Source: Marinomonas spartinae
GTDB lineage: Bacteria > Pseudomonadota > Gammaproteobacteria > Pseudomonadales > Marinomonadaceae
DNA: 64,000 bases
Assembly (NCBI RefSeq): GCF_900089775.1
Contig: NZ_FLOB01000004.1
Location: 186,001-250,000 of the forward strand
Reading direction: 5' to 3'
Under the pieces are notes generated by a model, which saw only the letters and a list, made by a program, of their open reading frames with translations, made no database searches and was not told where the DNA came from. The first letter of the stretch is position 1, and every line of letters starts with the position of its first letter. A program made the position numbers and the translations under genes. Positions 19,547 through 28,648 of the stretch are shown here, piece by piece.

Positions 19547-20413
19547 ATGACAACAAAAATCGCCCCTTGGATTTTTACTGCTAGCTGTCCAAGTATTATT
19601 GGTACCGTTGACGTAGTTACCCGCTATATGGCGGAATCTGGTCATTATGTAGATGAAATTCATTCTTTTGATGATAGAGAATCAGGGCGATTTTTTATTC
19701 GTGTTGAGTTTTTACCTAAAAAAGAAGGGTTTAGTGCCAGTGTATTCGATCAGGAGTTTTCAGCACGAGCAAAAGACTTCAACATGGAATGGGCGCTGAC
19801 TGAGCCAAATCATCGTCCTCGAGTGGCGATTATGGTTTCAAAATACGACCATTGTTTGAACGATTTGCTCTACCGTTTTCGAACAGGGCAACTGAACATT
19901 GATGTGACGGTGATTATCTCAAATCACCCAGATTTAGAAGAACTCGCTAAATGGCATCGCATCCCGTATTACCATTTGCCTATTACAGCGGAAACCAAGC
20001 TAGAGCAAGAGGCGCAAGTCAAGAGTTTGATCGAGCAATACGATACTGAGCTGGTGGTTCTCGCCCGCTATATGCAAGTATTGTCTCCAGACATGTGTGA
20101 GTATCTCGATGGCCGAGCGATTAATATTCACCATTCTCTATTGCCTGGTTTTAAGGGGGCTCGTCCTTATCACCAAGCGTGGGAAAAAGGGGTGAAAATG
20201 GTGGGGGCTACGGCCCATTACGTGAACAACGATTTAGATGAAGGGCCGATTATCTCCCAGGGGATCCAAGTCGTGAATCACGCTCACTATGTGGAGGATC
20301 TGGTGGCAAAAGGTCAAGATATCGAACGGGTGACTTTGTTTAATGCGGTGAAATGTCATATCGAAAAACGTGTGTTTTTGAATGGTAAACGGACGGTTGT
20401 GTTTGGTGGGTAG
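19547..20413 (+). CDS. purU: formyltetrahydrofolate deformylase
   Basis: Hydrolyses 10-formyltetrahydrofolate to formate and tetrahydrofolate. The 288 residues consist of an N-terminal ACT domain (about 8-85, with TASCPSIIGTVDVVTRYMAE) and a formyltransferase-type catalytic domain containing HHSLLPGFKGARPYHQA near 195-211 and GATAHYVNNDLDEGPIISQ near 224-242; the Asn-His-Asp catalytic set of the fold is visible (NIHHS, LDEGP). It follows soxG by 46 bases. In this setting it recycles folate loaded with one-carbon units from sarcosine oxidation. It is the last gene of the sox cluster. Confidence 0.95.
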   Translation: MTTKIAPWIFTASCPSIIGTVDVVTRYMAESGHYVDEIHSFDDRESGRFFIRVEFLPKKEGFSASVFDQEFSARAKDFNMEWALTEPNHRPRVAIMVSKYDHCLNDLLYRFRTGQLNIDVTVIISNHPDLEELAKWHRIPYYHLPITAETKLEQEAQVKSLIEQYDTELVVLARYMQVLSPDMCEYLDGRAINIHHSLLPGFKGARPYHQAWEKGVKMVGATAHYVNNDLDEGPIISQGIQVVNHAHYVEDLVAKGQDIERVTLFNAVKCHIEKRVFLNGKRTVVFGG

Positions 20414-20535
20414 GCTTTTGCTCAAGCCAACCCTTCTATTACAATAAGTTCATGGTAGTCTTCCCCGTTAGATGCGTTTGTGACGCTCTAATTTTGGCAT
20501 ATAGAGGCCAATAGCGGGGGAGTCCATTTTCTTGG

Positions 20536-20970
20536 TTAGATGATTTGTCTGGCACTCTCTTCAATCTTATCCAGTAATTCTAATAATTTTTTCTGATCTG
20601 CTTCCGCTAACGACTTTAGTAGTATAGCTTCAGTTGACTCTGCAAGAAGAGTCACGCGCTCATAATTTTCTCGGCCAGCGTCGGTGAGGGAAAACTCCAC
20701 TAAACGACGATCTTGTTCGTTGACTATTTTTTTGACCCACCCCTTGTTACAAAGATTGCTGCCCGCACGTGAGGCGGCGACTCTGGCTAAGCCAACGGAC
20801 TTTTCTAGATCTCTGACAGAAAGCTTGTCATAGCGACCTAGGTGCGTCAGAACACGCCATTCAGGAATACTTAAACCAAGTTGTTTTCTGTATTTGCGAG
20901 CCAAGGCTTCAGAGGTCTGTTGGGCCGCTTGGTTAAGGCGATATGGAATAAAGCTATTGAGATCAAACAT
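20536..20970 (-). CDS. MarR family regulator of the hmg operon
   Basis: The 144-residue protein is a winged-helix MarR regulator: N-terminal helices FIPYRLNQAAQQTSEALARKY, the helix-turn-helix with LSIPEWRVLTHLGRYDKLSVRDLEKSVGLARVAASRAGSNL (parts, about 32-75), the wing NEQDRRLVEFSLTDAGRE near 88-105 and a C-terminal dimer helix. It lies divergent from hmgA, with a perfect palindrome at 21081-21098 between them, so it most likely represses the homogentisate genes and perhaps itself. The ligand is probably a pathway intermediate such as homogentisate, by analogy with other MarR-type HmgR proteins. This assignment rests on position. Confidence 0.85.
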   Translation of the reverse strand: MFDLNSFIPYRLNQAAQQTSEALARKYRKQLGLSIPEWRVLTHLGRYDKLSVRDLEKSVGLARVAASRAGSNLCNKGWVKKIVNEQDRRLVEFSLTDAGRENYERVTLLAESTEAILLKSLAEADQKKLLELLDKIEESARQII

Positions 20971-21080
20971 GTCTTACCTTCTAACACACATACACAGAGG
21001 TCAACGATAAAATAGTGTTATGCATTGTATAGAATTTCTTTGAATTTCTCCTTAAGAAGAGTAACGAAAAACCACTTGAC

Positions 21081-21098
21081 TCATTTCATTTGAAATGA
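21081..21098. promoter_or_regulatory. palindromic MarR operator candidate upstream of hmgA
   Basis: TCATTTCA-TT-TGAAATGA is a perfect 8+8 palindrome with a 2-base centre, typical in size for MarR dimers. It lies 37 bases before the hmgA ATG and about 110 bases before the divergent MarR gene start. Confidence 0.75.
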
Positions 21099-21134
21099 TT
21101 TTATGGTTTTTTACTCGCTATTTTGAGCTCAGTT

Positions 21135-22424
21135 ATGTTCTATCTCAGCGGCTTTAGAAATCATCATTCGACTGAGGCATTATCTGGTGTTCTGCCCATT
21201 GGACAGAATAGTCCTCAGCGCTGTCCATTTGGTCTATATGCGGAGCAGATTAGTGGTTCGTCTTTTACGGCAGGCCAAGGGCATAATTTACGCAGTTGGC
21301 TGTATCGTATCCGACCAAGTGTTGCCCATCGTGCTGATGGAAAGCGAGTAGAGGTGACAAACTGGGTGTCTCAGGCTGATGATAGTAATACATGTATTGC
21401 GTTTGACCCTCTTAGATGGTGCCCATTAGCCGACGCTGCAGGGCATTGGGTACAATCGGTACGTACCTTGACCATTGCTGGGGGAGCGACATCTCAAACG
21501 GGCATGTCGGCGAGTATTGCTACCCTGCATCCAGAACAGCAACCCGTCTTTCAAAACCATGATGCCGAAATGCTTGTGATGCCGATCAGTGCCGCGATGA
21601 CGTTGCGTACCGAGTTTGGTATCTTGGAAGTTGAGGTTGGTCATCTCGCTGTTGTTCCACGTTCTGTTTTTGTTGAGTTTATCGGTGACCAGACGACTCA
21701 GTTGTATTTGTTAGAAAATTATGGAATCCCTTTTGAATTACCTCATCGTGGTGTCATTGGGGCTAATGGTCTGGCGAATGAACGAGATTTTGAATACCCC
21801 GTTGCGAATTACATCAAACAGCCAAAAGACACATGGGTGATGGAAAAACGAGAAGGGGAGTTTCGTGGTTTTACCCTTGATCACTCTCCATTCGATGTTG
21901 TGGGTTGGCATGGAAATCACGCGCCATACCGCTATGACCTGAGACGATTTAATACGCTGGGCTCCATCAGCTATGACCACCCTGATCCTTCTATCTTCAC
22001 TGTATTGAGCTCTCCTAGTCAACGAGCGGGGGTGGCGAATGTTGACGTGGTGGTATTTGGTAACCGTTGGTTAGTGGCTGACAATACCTTTAGACCGCCT
22101 TGGTATCATCGCAATGTCATGTCCGAATTTATGGGGCTGATTTATGGTGTGTATGATGCGAAGCCGAATGGCTTTCTTCCAGGCGGTGCCAGCCTGCATA
22201 ATGCAGGGGTCTCACATGGGCCTGACTATGAAGCTTATTTTAAAGCGTCCACTTCAGCATTGGCACCAAGCAAATTAGAAGGTACTCTTGCTTTTATGTT
22301 TGAAACGAGTGCACCCCAACGTATGACAACATTTGCTGCGAATACTCCAGAACGACAAAAAGACTACGTGGAATGCTGGAAAGCGATTCTGCCTGCTAAC
22401 CTACCGGATAGCCATCGTGATTAA
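21135..22424 (+). CDS. hmgA: homogentisate 1,2-dioxygenase
   Basis: Fe(II) ring-cleavage enzyme converting homogentisate to maleylacetoacetate in tyrosine and phenylalanine degradation. The start FYLSGFRNHHSTEALSGVLP is characteristic. Candidate iron ligands are in PPWYHRNVMSEFMG (His and Glu) and SLHNAGVSHGPD (His), near 330-375. An upstream TTG at 21123 would add four residues, but relatives begin at this Met, so the ATG at 21135 is used; the ribosome-binding site is weak (GAG, 8 bases upstream). The 429-residue length is normal. It heads the hmgA-hppD-fahA operon under the palindrome. Confidence 0.96.
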   Translation: MFYLSGFRNHHSTEALSGVLPIGQNSPQRCPFGLYAEQISGSSFTAGQGHNLRSWLYRIRPSVAHRADGKRVEVTNWVSQADDSNTCIAFDPLRWCPLADAAGHWVQSVRTLTIAGGATSQTGMSASIATLHPEQQPVFQNHDAEMLVMPISAAMTLRTEFGILEVEVGHLAVVPRSVFVEFIGDQTTQLYLLENYGIPFELPHRGVIGANGLANERDFEYPVANYIKQPKDTWVMEKREGEFRGFTLDHSPFDVVGWHGNHAPYRYDLRRFNTLGSISYDHPDPSIFTVLSSPSQRAGVANVDVVVFGNRWLVADNTFRPPWYHRNVMSEFMGLIYGVYDAKPNGFLPGGASLHNAGVSHGPDYEAYFKASTSALAPSKLEGTLAFMFETSAPQRMTTFAANTPERQKDYVECWKAILPANLPDSHRD

Positions 22425-22573
22425 CCCATCTGGTGGCCGTCTATCACTATCCATCGCGCTCCACTGGTCCCGTAGTGTCCGTGGCATGGCGATGCCGCCC
22501 CCTGTAAAGATCTGAAACACTATTTGCACTGCATGAAGCACCATAATTCAAATACTTAAATAGGAATGCAAAA

Positions 22574-23650
22574 ATGACAGATCTGTTTGATAACCCAGTT
22601 GGCTTAAATGGTTTTGAGTTTGTTGAGTTCTCTGGCCCTAATCCAGACAAAATTGAAGAGGTGTTTTGTCTCTTAGGGTTTGAGTTGGTCGCAACACACC
22701 GTTCGAAAGACGTGGCGCTTTACCGTCAAGGAGGCATTAACTTTATCTTAAATAAAGAAAAAGGCAGTGAGGCTTACTATTTTGGTCAGGAGCATGGTAA
22801 TGCGGCATCAGGCATGGCGTTTCGGGTAAGAAACTCCCATGAAGCCTATCGTTATGTGCTTTCGAAAGGGGCTAAGCCAATGGAAATTCCGACTGGCCCC
22901 ATGGAGCTTAGGTTGCCTGCCATTAAAGGCATTGGGGGGGCTCCTATCTATCTGATTGACCGTTACGAAGAGGGCACATCAATCTATGATATTGATTTCG
23001 AGTTCCTACCAGGGGTAGATCGCCACCCTAAAGGTCATGGGTTTTATGAGATCGATCACCTAACTCATAATGTCTATAAAGGCCGTATGGCACACTGGAG
23101 CCATTTTTATGAGTCCTTGTTTAACTTTCGGGAAATTCGATACTTTGATATCAAAGGCGAATATACCGGTTTAACCTCACGTGCCATGACGGCGCCGGAT
23201 GGCAAAATTCGTATTCCGCTGAATGAAGAGGCGTCCAATGGTACGGGGCAAATTGAAGAGTTTCTTATGTCATTCAATGGCGAGGGAATTCAACATATCG
23301 CCCTGCGGACAGAAGACTTATTCGCCAGTGTCGACTCATTACGTGCCAGCGGTATTGAACTGATGACCGCCCCGCCAGATACCTATTACGAGATGCTTGA
23401 GGAGCGTTTACCCGGTCATGGTGAAGAGGTAAATGCGCTAAAGAGTCGTGGTATTTTACTCGACGGCACAACAGAAACGGCTCCTCGATTATTACTGCAA
23501 ATATTCTCAACGAATCAGCTAGGTCCTGTCTTTTTTGAGTTTATCCAACGCAAAGGGGACGATGGCTTTGGCGAAGGTAACTTTAAGGCCTTGTTTGAGT
23601 CAATTGAGCGGGATCAAGTAGCCCGTGGGGTTGTTGGGAACCAAGCATAA
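22574..23650 (+). CDS. hppD: 4-hydroxyphenylpyruvate dioxygenase
   Basis: Non-heme Fe(II) enzyme converting 4-hydroxyphenylpyruvate to homogentisate. The 358 residues form two vicinal-oxygen-chelate halves; the iron ligands are visible as His in EIDHLTHNV near 159-167, His in GIQHIALRT near 237-245 and Glu in [11 protein letters not shown] near 317-327. AATAGGAATGC precedes the ATG. It lies 149 bases after hmgA and 42 bases before fahA, in the order that gives the last steps of tyrosine breakdown. Bacteria that overproduce homogentisate through this enzyme form pyomelanin when hmgA is inactive; here hmgA looks intact. Confidence 0.97.
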   Translation: MTDLFDNPVGLNGFEFVEFSGPNPDKIEEVFCLLGFELVATHRSKDVALYRQGGINFILNKEKGSEAYYFGQEHGNAASGMAFRVRNSHEAYRYVLSKGAKPMEIPTGPMELRLPAIKGIGGAPIYLIDRYEEGTSIYDIDFEFLPGVDRHPKGHGFYEIDHLTHNVYKGRMAHWSHFYESLFNFREIRYFDIKGEYTGLTSRAMTAPDGKIRIPLNEEASNGTGQIEEFLMSFNGEGIQHIALRTEDLFASVDSLRASGIELMTAPPDTYYEMLEERLPGHGEEVNALKSRGILLDGTTETAPRLLLQIFSTNQLGPVFFEFIQRKGDDGFGEGNFKALFESIERDQVARGVVGNQA

Positions 23651-23692
23651 TAAAGGCCAAGGTTTGGAGCGGTTAAAAGGAGGCATTTGGGC

Positions 23693-24982
23693 ATGAAAAA
23701 ACTGAAAAGTTGGTTGGCTAGTGCCAACACGCTAGATTGTGAGTTTCCATTAGCGAATCTGCCTTATGCCGTCTTTTCTGCTAAGGAACAAAGCCATTCA
23801 ATCGGTGTGGGGCTGGGTGATCAAGTGGCGAACCTTCGCATGCTTGAAGAAGCGGGATTATTTGATGACCTAAGCCCATCGTTACGAGAGTCTGTTAGGC
23901 AAAGTACACTCAATCCATTAATGGGGTTAGGGAGTGATCAATGGGGCGCACTGCGGCAGCGATTAACCGCGTTATTCAGTCACATTGAATACAAAGAAGT
24001 GGTAGAGCCTTGCTTCATACCTCAGGCCGATGTGGTGTTTCATCTTCCCTGTCAGATTGGTGATTACTCGGATTTTTATACCTCTGTACACCATGCTTCT
24101 CGGGTTGGGGCTTTGTTTCGCCCCGATAATCCGTTGTTGCCAAACTATAAATGGGTGCCTGTTGCCTATCATGGGCGTGCGTCTTCCATTCGTATCTCAG
24201 GAGAGGCTTTTAAGCGGCCAGCAGGGCAGTTAAAGGTACCGGAATCTGACCGTCCTGCACTGGGCCTCTGTCAGCGTCTTGATTATGAGTTAGAACTGGG
24301 CATTTTCATTGGCACAGGCAATTCGCTAGGTGAGCCCATCGATATTGATGAGGCGGAGCAGCATGTGTTTGGCGTGTCCATGTTTAATGATTGGTCAGCG
24401 CGAGATATTCAAGCTTGGGAATACCAACCGTTAGGGCCTTTTTTATCGAAAAGCTTTTTTTCTAGTCTAAGCCCTTGGATTATGCCCATGGCAGCGTTGG
24501 CCCCTTATCGTTGCCATTGGACGCGAGAGGCGAGCGATCCACAGCCACTTGATTACCTTGATTCGGCCACCAACCGTACCCAGGGTGCGATTGATATTAA
24601 ACTAGAGGTCTGGATCGAAACGGAAAAAATGCGTGCGAATAACCAGCCTGCTGAGCGTCTTTCAACCAGTAATTTTAAAGATTCCTATTGGACCATTGCT
24701 CAAATGGTTGCTCACCATACTATTAATGGTTGTGATGTAAAGCCGGGAGATCTGCTAGGTAGCGGTACACAATCGGGCCCAGCTCCTGAAGAATCCGGCT
24801 CGCTTTTAGAACTAACCGCAGGGGGAAAAGAGCCCATAACATTGAGCAATGGTGAACAGCGCACCTTTGTAGAGGATGGTGACCGTATTATCTTAAAAGG
24901 GTATTGCGGCAATGAGCAACACAGAATAGGGCTAGGGAAAGTAGAGAATATAGTAAAATCAGGGAATAGTCATTTACCCTAA
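23693..24982 (+). CDS. fahA: fumarylacetoacetase
   Basis: Hydrolyses fumarylacetoacetate to fumarate and acetoacetate. The 429 residues contain PVAYHGRASSIRISG near 161, LDYELELGIFIGTGN near 195 with the metal-binding Glu residues, and FNDWSARDIQAWEYQPLGPFLSKSF in two pieces near 235-258. An upstream TTG at 23687 is too close to AAGGAGG (23677-23683); the ATG at 23693 is 9 bases from it and is chosen. A maleylacetoacetate isomerase (maiA), usually part of this operon, is missing; a GST-family gene at 28977 lies 4 kb away, but it is not an obvious maiA. Confidence 0.95.
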   Translation: MKKLKSWLASANTLDCEFPLANLPYAVFSAKEQSHSIGVGLGDQVANLRMLEEAGLFDDLSPSLRESVRQSTLNPLMGLGSDQWGALRQRLTALFSHIEYKEVVEPCFIPQADVVFHLPCQIGDYSDFYTSVHHASRVGALFRPDNPLLPNYKWVPVAYHGRASSIRISGEAFKRPAGQLKVPESDRPALGLCQRLDYELELGIFIGTGNSLGEPIDIDEAEQHVFGVSMFNDWSARDIQAWEYQPLGPFLSKSFFSSLSPWIMPMAALAPYRCHWTREASDPQPLDYLDSATNRTQGAIDIKLEVWIETEKMRANNQPAERLSTSNFKDSYWTIAQMVAHHTINGCDVKPGDLLGSGTQSGPAPEESGSLLELTAGGKEPITLSNGEQRTFVEDGDRIILKGYCGNEQHRIGLGKVENIVKSGNSHLP

Positions 24983-25117
24983 AAATACGCACTTTTTGGT
25001 GATTTTCTGACTTTCTTTATTTTACCTTCAAAGCTTTTTATCTGTTGGGTGTTTTTTACTCGTCGTTAAGTCGAGTATAATTGTTTCTTTCTCTCAACAC
25101 GTTGCGAACTTATTCTT

Positions 25118-26854
25118 ATGACAGCACCCCGCAGTTCAGATCTGGCCGCTGAGTTAAAGGCCATCGTAGGAAATCAATACACTTTAACCGATGAAGACAA
25201 GACAAAACCCTATAGTCAAGGCTTTCGCCTTGGCGGTGGCAAGGCCTATGCTGTTGTTCGTCCTGGTAGTTTGGTTGAAATTTGGCGGTGTTTGCAAGCC
25301 TGTGTGAAGGCTGACGTAATCGTCATTATGCAAGCGGCCAATACAGGGCTCACGGGCGGCTCAACGCCCAATGGTGCGGGCTATGATCGTCCTATTGTTA
25401 TTATCAGCACCATGCGCATCGATGACATTCAGCTTATCGATCAAGGTAAACAAATCATAGGATTAGCCGGTAGTACATTATTTGGCTTGGAAGACACGCT
25501 TAAACCATACGGCCGCGAACCTCACTCAGTAATTGGTTCTTCTTGCATTGGCGCGTCGATTGTTGGCGGGGTGTGTAATAACTCAGGCGGTGCACTGGTT
25601 CAGCGTGGGCCTGCTTATACCGAAATGTCGTTGTTTGCTCAAGTGAATGGCGATGGCGAACTGCAATTGGTGAACAACTTAGGCATTGAGTTGGGAAGCG
25701 ATCCAGAAGACATTCTCACAAATTTGCAAAACAAAACTTATCAAGAAAAAGACATTCAATTCCCAGAAAAACGCGGTTCTGATAACGAATATCATGAGCG
25801 TATTCGGGACGTCGATGCCGAGACACCATCGCGTTTTAACAACGATCCGCGACGTTTGTACGAGGCTTCCGGTTGTGCAGGCAAACTGGCTGTCTTTGCC
25901 GTGCGCATCGATACCTTCCCTATTCCAGAAAAGTACCAAGTCTTCTACATTGGTACCAATGATCCTGCAGTGATGGAACAAATGCGCCGTGATATGCTGT
26001 CGACCTTTAAAAATCTACCTGTGTCTGGCGAATACATGCATAACAGCAGCTACGACATCAGTAAAAAATACGGCAAAGACAGCTACTTGGTGATCGACAA
26101 ACTTGGCACCAAATACATTCCAAAAATGTTTGCTTTAAAGCGTACGGTTGATAGATGGGCTGGCAAATTTAAGTTCATGCCGACCAAATTTTCCGACATC
26201 ATGATGCAGTATATGAGTCAACTTTTCCCCAATCATCTGCCAAAGCGCATGGAAGATTTTCGTGAAAAATACGAACATCACTGGATTGTGGAAACCAGTA
26301 ACGATGGAGTTGATGAAGCGCAAGCCTATTTAGACAACTTCTTTAAAGATAACGAAGGCGGTTACTTTGCGTGTACCAAGCGAGAAGCCGATCAAGCCAT
26401 CCTGCATCGCTTTGTGACGGGGGGCGCATTGAGTCGTTATCATGTGATGAATGGTAAGGATCTTGGTTCCATCATGACCATAGACGTGGCATTCCCGCGC
26501 AATGAACGCGATTGGTTCGAAGAGCTACCACAAGACATCGAAGACAAAGTTGCCGTAAAAATGTACTACGGTCACTTCTTTTGCCATGTCATGCACCAAA
26601 ACTACATCATGAAAAAAGGCGTCGATGCGAAAGCGGTGAAGAAGCAGATTTTATCCAGTTACGATGCTCGTGGCGCGGAATACCCAGCCGAGCACAACGT
26701 CGGACACGAATACGTTGCTAAACCTGCATTGCGTGAGTTTTATCAAAAAACCGACCCAACCAACAGCTTCAACTCAGGCATCGGCGGCACCAGCAAATTA
26801 AAAAACTGGCAAGCACTGAGCGACGAACACACAGGCTGTGGTTGTCATAAATAA
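25118..26854 (+). CDS. dld: quinone-dependent D-lactate dehydrogenase
   Basis: FAD-linked D-lactate dehydrogenase that passes electrons to quinone at the inner membrane, giving pyruvate. The 578 residues match E. coli Dld in size. The FAD-binding PCMH region includes VIVIMQAANTGLTGGSTPNG near 69-88 and SSCIGASIVGGVCNNSGGALVQRG in parts near 146-166; the C-terminal part shows YYGHFFCHVMHQNYI near 487 and EHNVGHEY near 531, with the active-site histidines. A short Cys/His tail (GCGCHK) ends the protein. Monocistronic, followed by a strong terminator. Confidence 0.96.
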   Translation: MTAPRSSDLAAELKAIVGNQYTLTDEDKTKPYSQGFRLGGGKAYAVVRPGSLVEIWRCLQACVKADVIVIMQAANTGLTGGSTPNGAGYDRPIVIISTMRIDDIQLIDQGKQIIGLAGSTLFGLEDTLKPYGREPHSVIGSSCIGASIVGGVCNNSGGALVQRGPAYTEMSLFAQVNGDGELQLVNNLGIELGSDPEDILTNLQNKTYQEKDIQFPEKRGSDNEYHERIRDVDAETPSRFNNDPRRLYEASGCAGKLAVFAVRIDTFPIPEKYQVFYIGTNDPAVMEQMRRDMLSTFKNLPVSGEYMHNSSYDISKKYGKDSYLVIDKLGTKYIPKMFALKRTVDRWAGKFKFMPTKFSDIMMQYMSQLFPNHLPKRMEDFREKYEHHWIVETSNDGVDEAQAYLDNFFKDNEGGYFACTKREADQAILHRFVTGGALSRYHVMNGKDLGSIMTIDVAFPRNERDWFEELPQDIEDKVAVKMYYGHFFCHVMHQNYIMKKGVDAKAVKKQILSSYDARGAEYPAEHNVGHEYVAKPALREFYQKTDPTNSFNSGIGGTSKLKNWQALSDEHTGCGCHK

Positions 26855-26912
26855 GCGTTTTCAGCTTTTAAGGGCAAAAATTTAAGAGCAAAGCAATAGA
26901 AAAGCTAAAGAC

Positions 26913-26953
26913 AAAAAGCCGAGACGTTTCTTGTAAAGATATCTCGGCTTTTT
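26913..26953 (+). terminator. intrinsic terminator after dld
   Basis: Arms AAAAAGCCGAGA (26913) and TCTCGGCTTTTT (26942), with T tract, 58 bases after the dld stop. The A/T-rich ends make it work for both strands, so it also serves the convergent lipoprotein gene. Confidence 0.92.
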
Positions 26954-26969
26954 TTATGAATCAGCATAT

Positions 26970-27536
26970 TTATTCTATATTATAGTTAAGAACGGATGAA
27001 CAATGATATATTTCATAGAATTTTTTATAGTCGTCAATTTTAATTAAAAAATTTGATCTATTACTGTTTTCTGAGTTTTCTTTAGCACGCTTATTTGTCA
27101 TTGAAATATAACTTAGAAGTAATTCATTCTGCAGCAGGTTTTGATAAACGAATTCATGTAGCTTATTGTTGCTGACCTCAGAGTGTAGAGGGCTTTTTTT
27201 GAGTATGTTTACTCCTTCATTTACGACTTCTTCGAACTTTTTTTCACGTTTGTTTTTTTCTAATACGTACCCTTTTATGTTATCAATATTGAGTGAAAAA
27301 CTGTTCATTAATGATATCGCACAAATTGATTTCTTTGCAAAACCATAGTTCTGTAAGTATTGAGATTGAGCATTATAAAATGAATATTTTCCCCATTCGG
27401 TTTGTACCCTAAATTTTTTTGGTTTTTTCGTGTCATCATTAGCTGACAATGATGAACATGCGGATAAAGATAAGCATGAAATAAGTGATATCAATACAAG
27501 AGTAAGAAGTTTTATAATTGATTCCCTGTTAAACAT
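26970..27536 (-). CDS. putative lipoprotein, unknown function
   Basis: The 188-residue product has a hydrophobic signal sequence ending in the lipobox LSACSS near 24-29, so it should be an exported lipoprotein. The rest is Lys/Asn/Ser-rich and without recognisable domains: FRVQTEWGKYSFYNAQSQYLQNYGFAKKSICA near 43-75 in parts. The gene is visibly more AT-rich than dld and the downstream genes, which suggests acquired DNA. AAGGAAA lies upstream of the ATG on the minus strand. Homologues were not recognised. Confidence 0.6.
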   Translation of the reverse strand: MFNRESIIKLLTLVLISLISCLSLSACSSLSANDDTKKPKKFRVQTEWGKYSFYNAQSQYLQNYGFAKKSICAISLMNSFSLNIDNIKGYVLEKNKREKKFEEVVNEGVNILKKSPLHSEVSNNKLHEFVYQNLLQNELLLSYISMTNKRAKENSENSNRSNFLIKIDDYKKFYEIYHCSSVLNYNIE

Positions 27537-27920
27537 TCTATTTTTCCTTATGTAACTTGTTAGATAGCTTTGTTATTTTAAAAAGTATAAAACGATTTTA
27601 CCTAGATGCACCGGGTGGGACGCTGTTCCCATCTTTTTCTCTCTAATAAGATAGCTAGAGCATTTGAACTGGAATAGAAGCCGATTATGTCTCATTACGA
27701 CAAGTTAACAGCACATTACCAAACACTAAATCACTCAAGTACTATGGCAGGGTTGTCGATTCACTTGGTTTATCGGCTCAATCACAGTTAGAAGACTGGT
27801 TAGCATTGCAGAACTAGATACCTGAGATTAACTTAGAGTATAAACTTTTCATTATCCCGTATTAAATTAGCAAGGTAAAGAGAATGCTCTTAAGTGAGTT
27901 TTGATGAGGAGGCAATAGTA
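27537..27920. other. intergenic region around the M32 remnant
   Basis: Apart from the decayed carboxypeptidase fragment (27687-27817), this gap holds the upstream region of the minus-strand lipoprotein gene and, at 27906-27912, the strong GAGGAGG ribosome-binding site of the OsmC gene. No other feature was seen. Confidence 0.5.
27687..27817 (+). pseudogene. decayed 5' fragment of an M32 carboxypeptidase gene
   Basis: From ATG 27687 the first 16 codons (MSHYDKLTAHYQTLNH) match the intact M32 gene at 30737 with 3 base differences in 48. About 90 bases are then missing, and similarity resumes at ATGGCAGGGTTGTCG against ATGGCAGAGTTATCC, followed by a 4-base deletion that shifts the frame; the shifted frame then reads SQLEDW, as in the intact copy (PQLEDW), and ends at TAG 27815. 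No further similarity to the gene follows. This is a partial copy with at least two deletions. Confidence 0.85.
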
Positions 27921-28388
27921 ATGTCGGAGTATTTTGCAACGGTCGAATGGAAGCGAGGCTCACAGCTATTTTCGGACAAAAAATACAGCCGTGCCCATGA
28001 ATGGCAATTCGAAGGGGGCGTGGTCGTGCCAGCTTCGTCTTCACCACATATTGTTCCTGTGCCTATGTCTGTGGCGGAAAATGTTGATCCTGAAGAAGCC
28101 TTTGTAGCGTCTATATCCAGCTGTCACATGTTGTTCTTTTTAGACTTCGCCTCCCGTAAAAAGCTTATTGTCGACCAGTATACCGATAAGGCCATGGGCG
28201 TCTTGGCTCGTGGTTCTAACGGTAAACAAATGATGACAGAAGTAGTATTACGACCCACCGTCACTTTTGTTGGTGAAAGGCCCAGCTCAGCGGTGTTAAA
28301 AGAGCTTCATCATCAAGCCCATGAAGCCTGTTTTATTGCTAACTCGGTGCTGACCGATGTACGTGTGGATGACGCTTTTTGTGTTTGA
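27921..28388 (+). CDS. OsmC family protein
   Basis: OsmC/Ohr-fold protein, a class of thiol peroxidases or related proteins. The 155 residues contain the conserved Glu-Phe segment HEWQFEGGVVVPASSSP near 22-38, and the first redox Cys in ASISSCHMLFFLDFAS near 66-81 with the second in HEACFIANSVL near 134. Both cysteines are in the positions expected for activity. GAGGAGG (27906-27912) lies 8 bases upstream of ATG 27921, so this start is used rather than an in-frame GTG at 27894. It directly precedes a toxin-antitoxin pair by 11 bases. Confidence 0.88.
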   Translation: MSEYFATVEWKRGSQLFSDKKYSRAHEWQFEGGVVVPASSSPHIVPVPMSVAENVDPEEAFVASISSCHMLFFLDFASRKKLIVDQYTDKAMGVLARGSNGKQMMTEVVLRPTVTFVGERPSSAVLKELHHQAHEACFIANSVLTDVRVDDAFCV

Positions 28389-28399
28389 TGAATGGTTGA

Positions 28400-28648
28400 A
28401 TGATTAGATTGTTAGAGCTGATGGAAAAGCATGGCGCGAATTTAGGTCCGCCTCATACAGATTCTATGGGGAATGGATTGTTTGAGATTAGAGCAAAGGC
28501 TCAAGAAGGTATTGGGCGGAGTTTGTTTTGCTTCCTAAAAGGAAAGCATATTTATGTTTTACATGCTTTTGTTAAAAAGTCACAAAAAACGCCAAAAAAT
28601 GAGTTGAAGCTTGCACGTCAACGCCAGAAGGAAGTTCAAAAAAGATGA
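28400..28648 (+). CDS. HigB/Gp49-type (RelE superfamily) toxin, short at the N-terminus
   Basis: The 82 residues match the phage-derived Gp49/HigB group of RelE-fold mRNA interferases: GANLGPPHTDSMGNGLFEIRAKA near 12-34, then GIGRSLFCFL and the signature HAFVKKSQKTPKNELKLARQR near 56-76. Family members usually carry about 25-30 more residues at the N-terminus (a first strand and helix); here a TGA lies immediately upstream of the ATG in the same frame, so they are absent. Expression is likely coupled with the antitoxin by a 4-base overlap. The missing part makes toxicity doubtful. Confidence 0.75.
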   Translation: MIRLLELMEKHGANLGPPHTDSMGNGLFEIRAKAQEGIGRSLFCFLKGKHIYVLHAFVKKSQKTPKNELKLARQRQKEVQKR

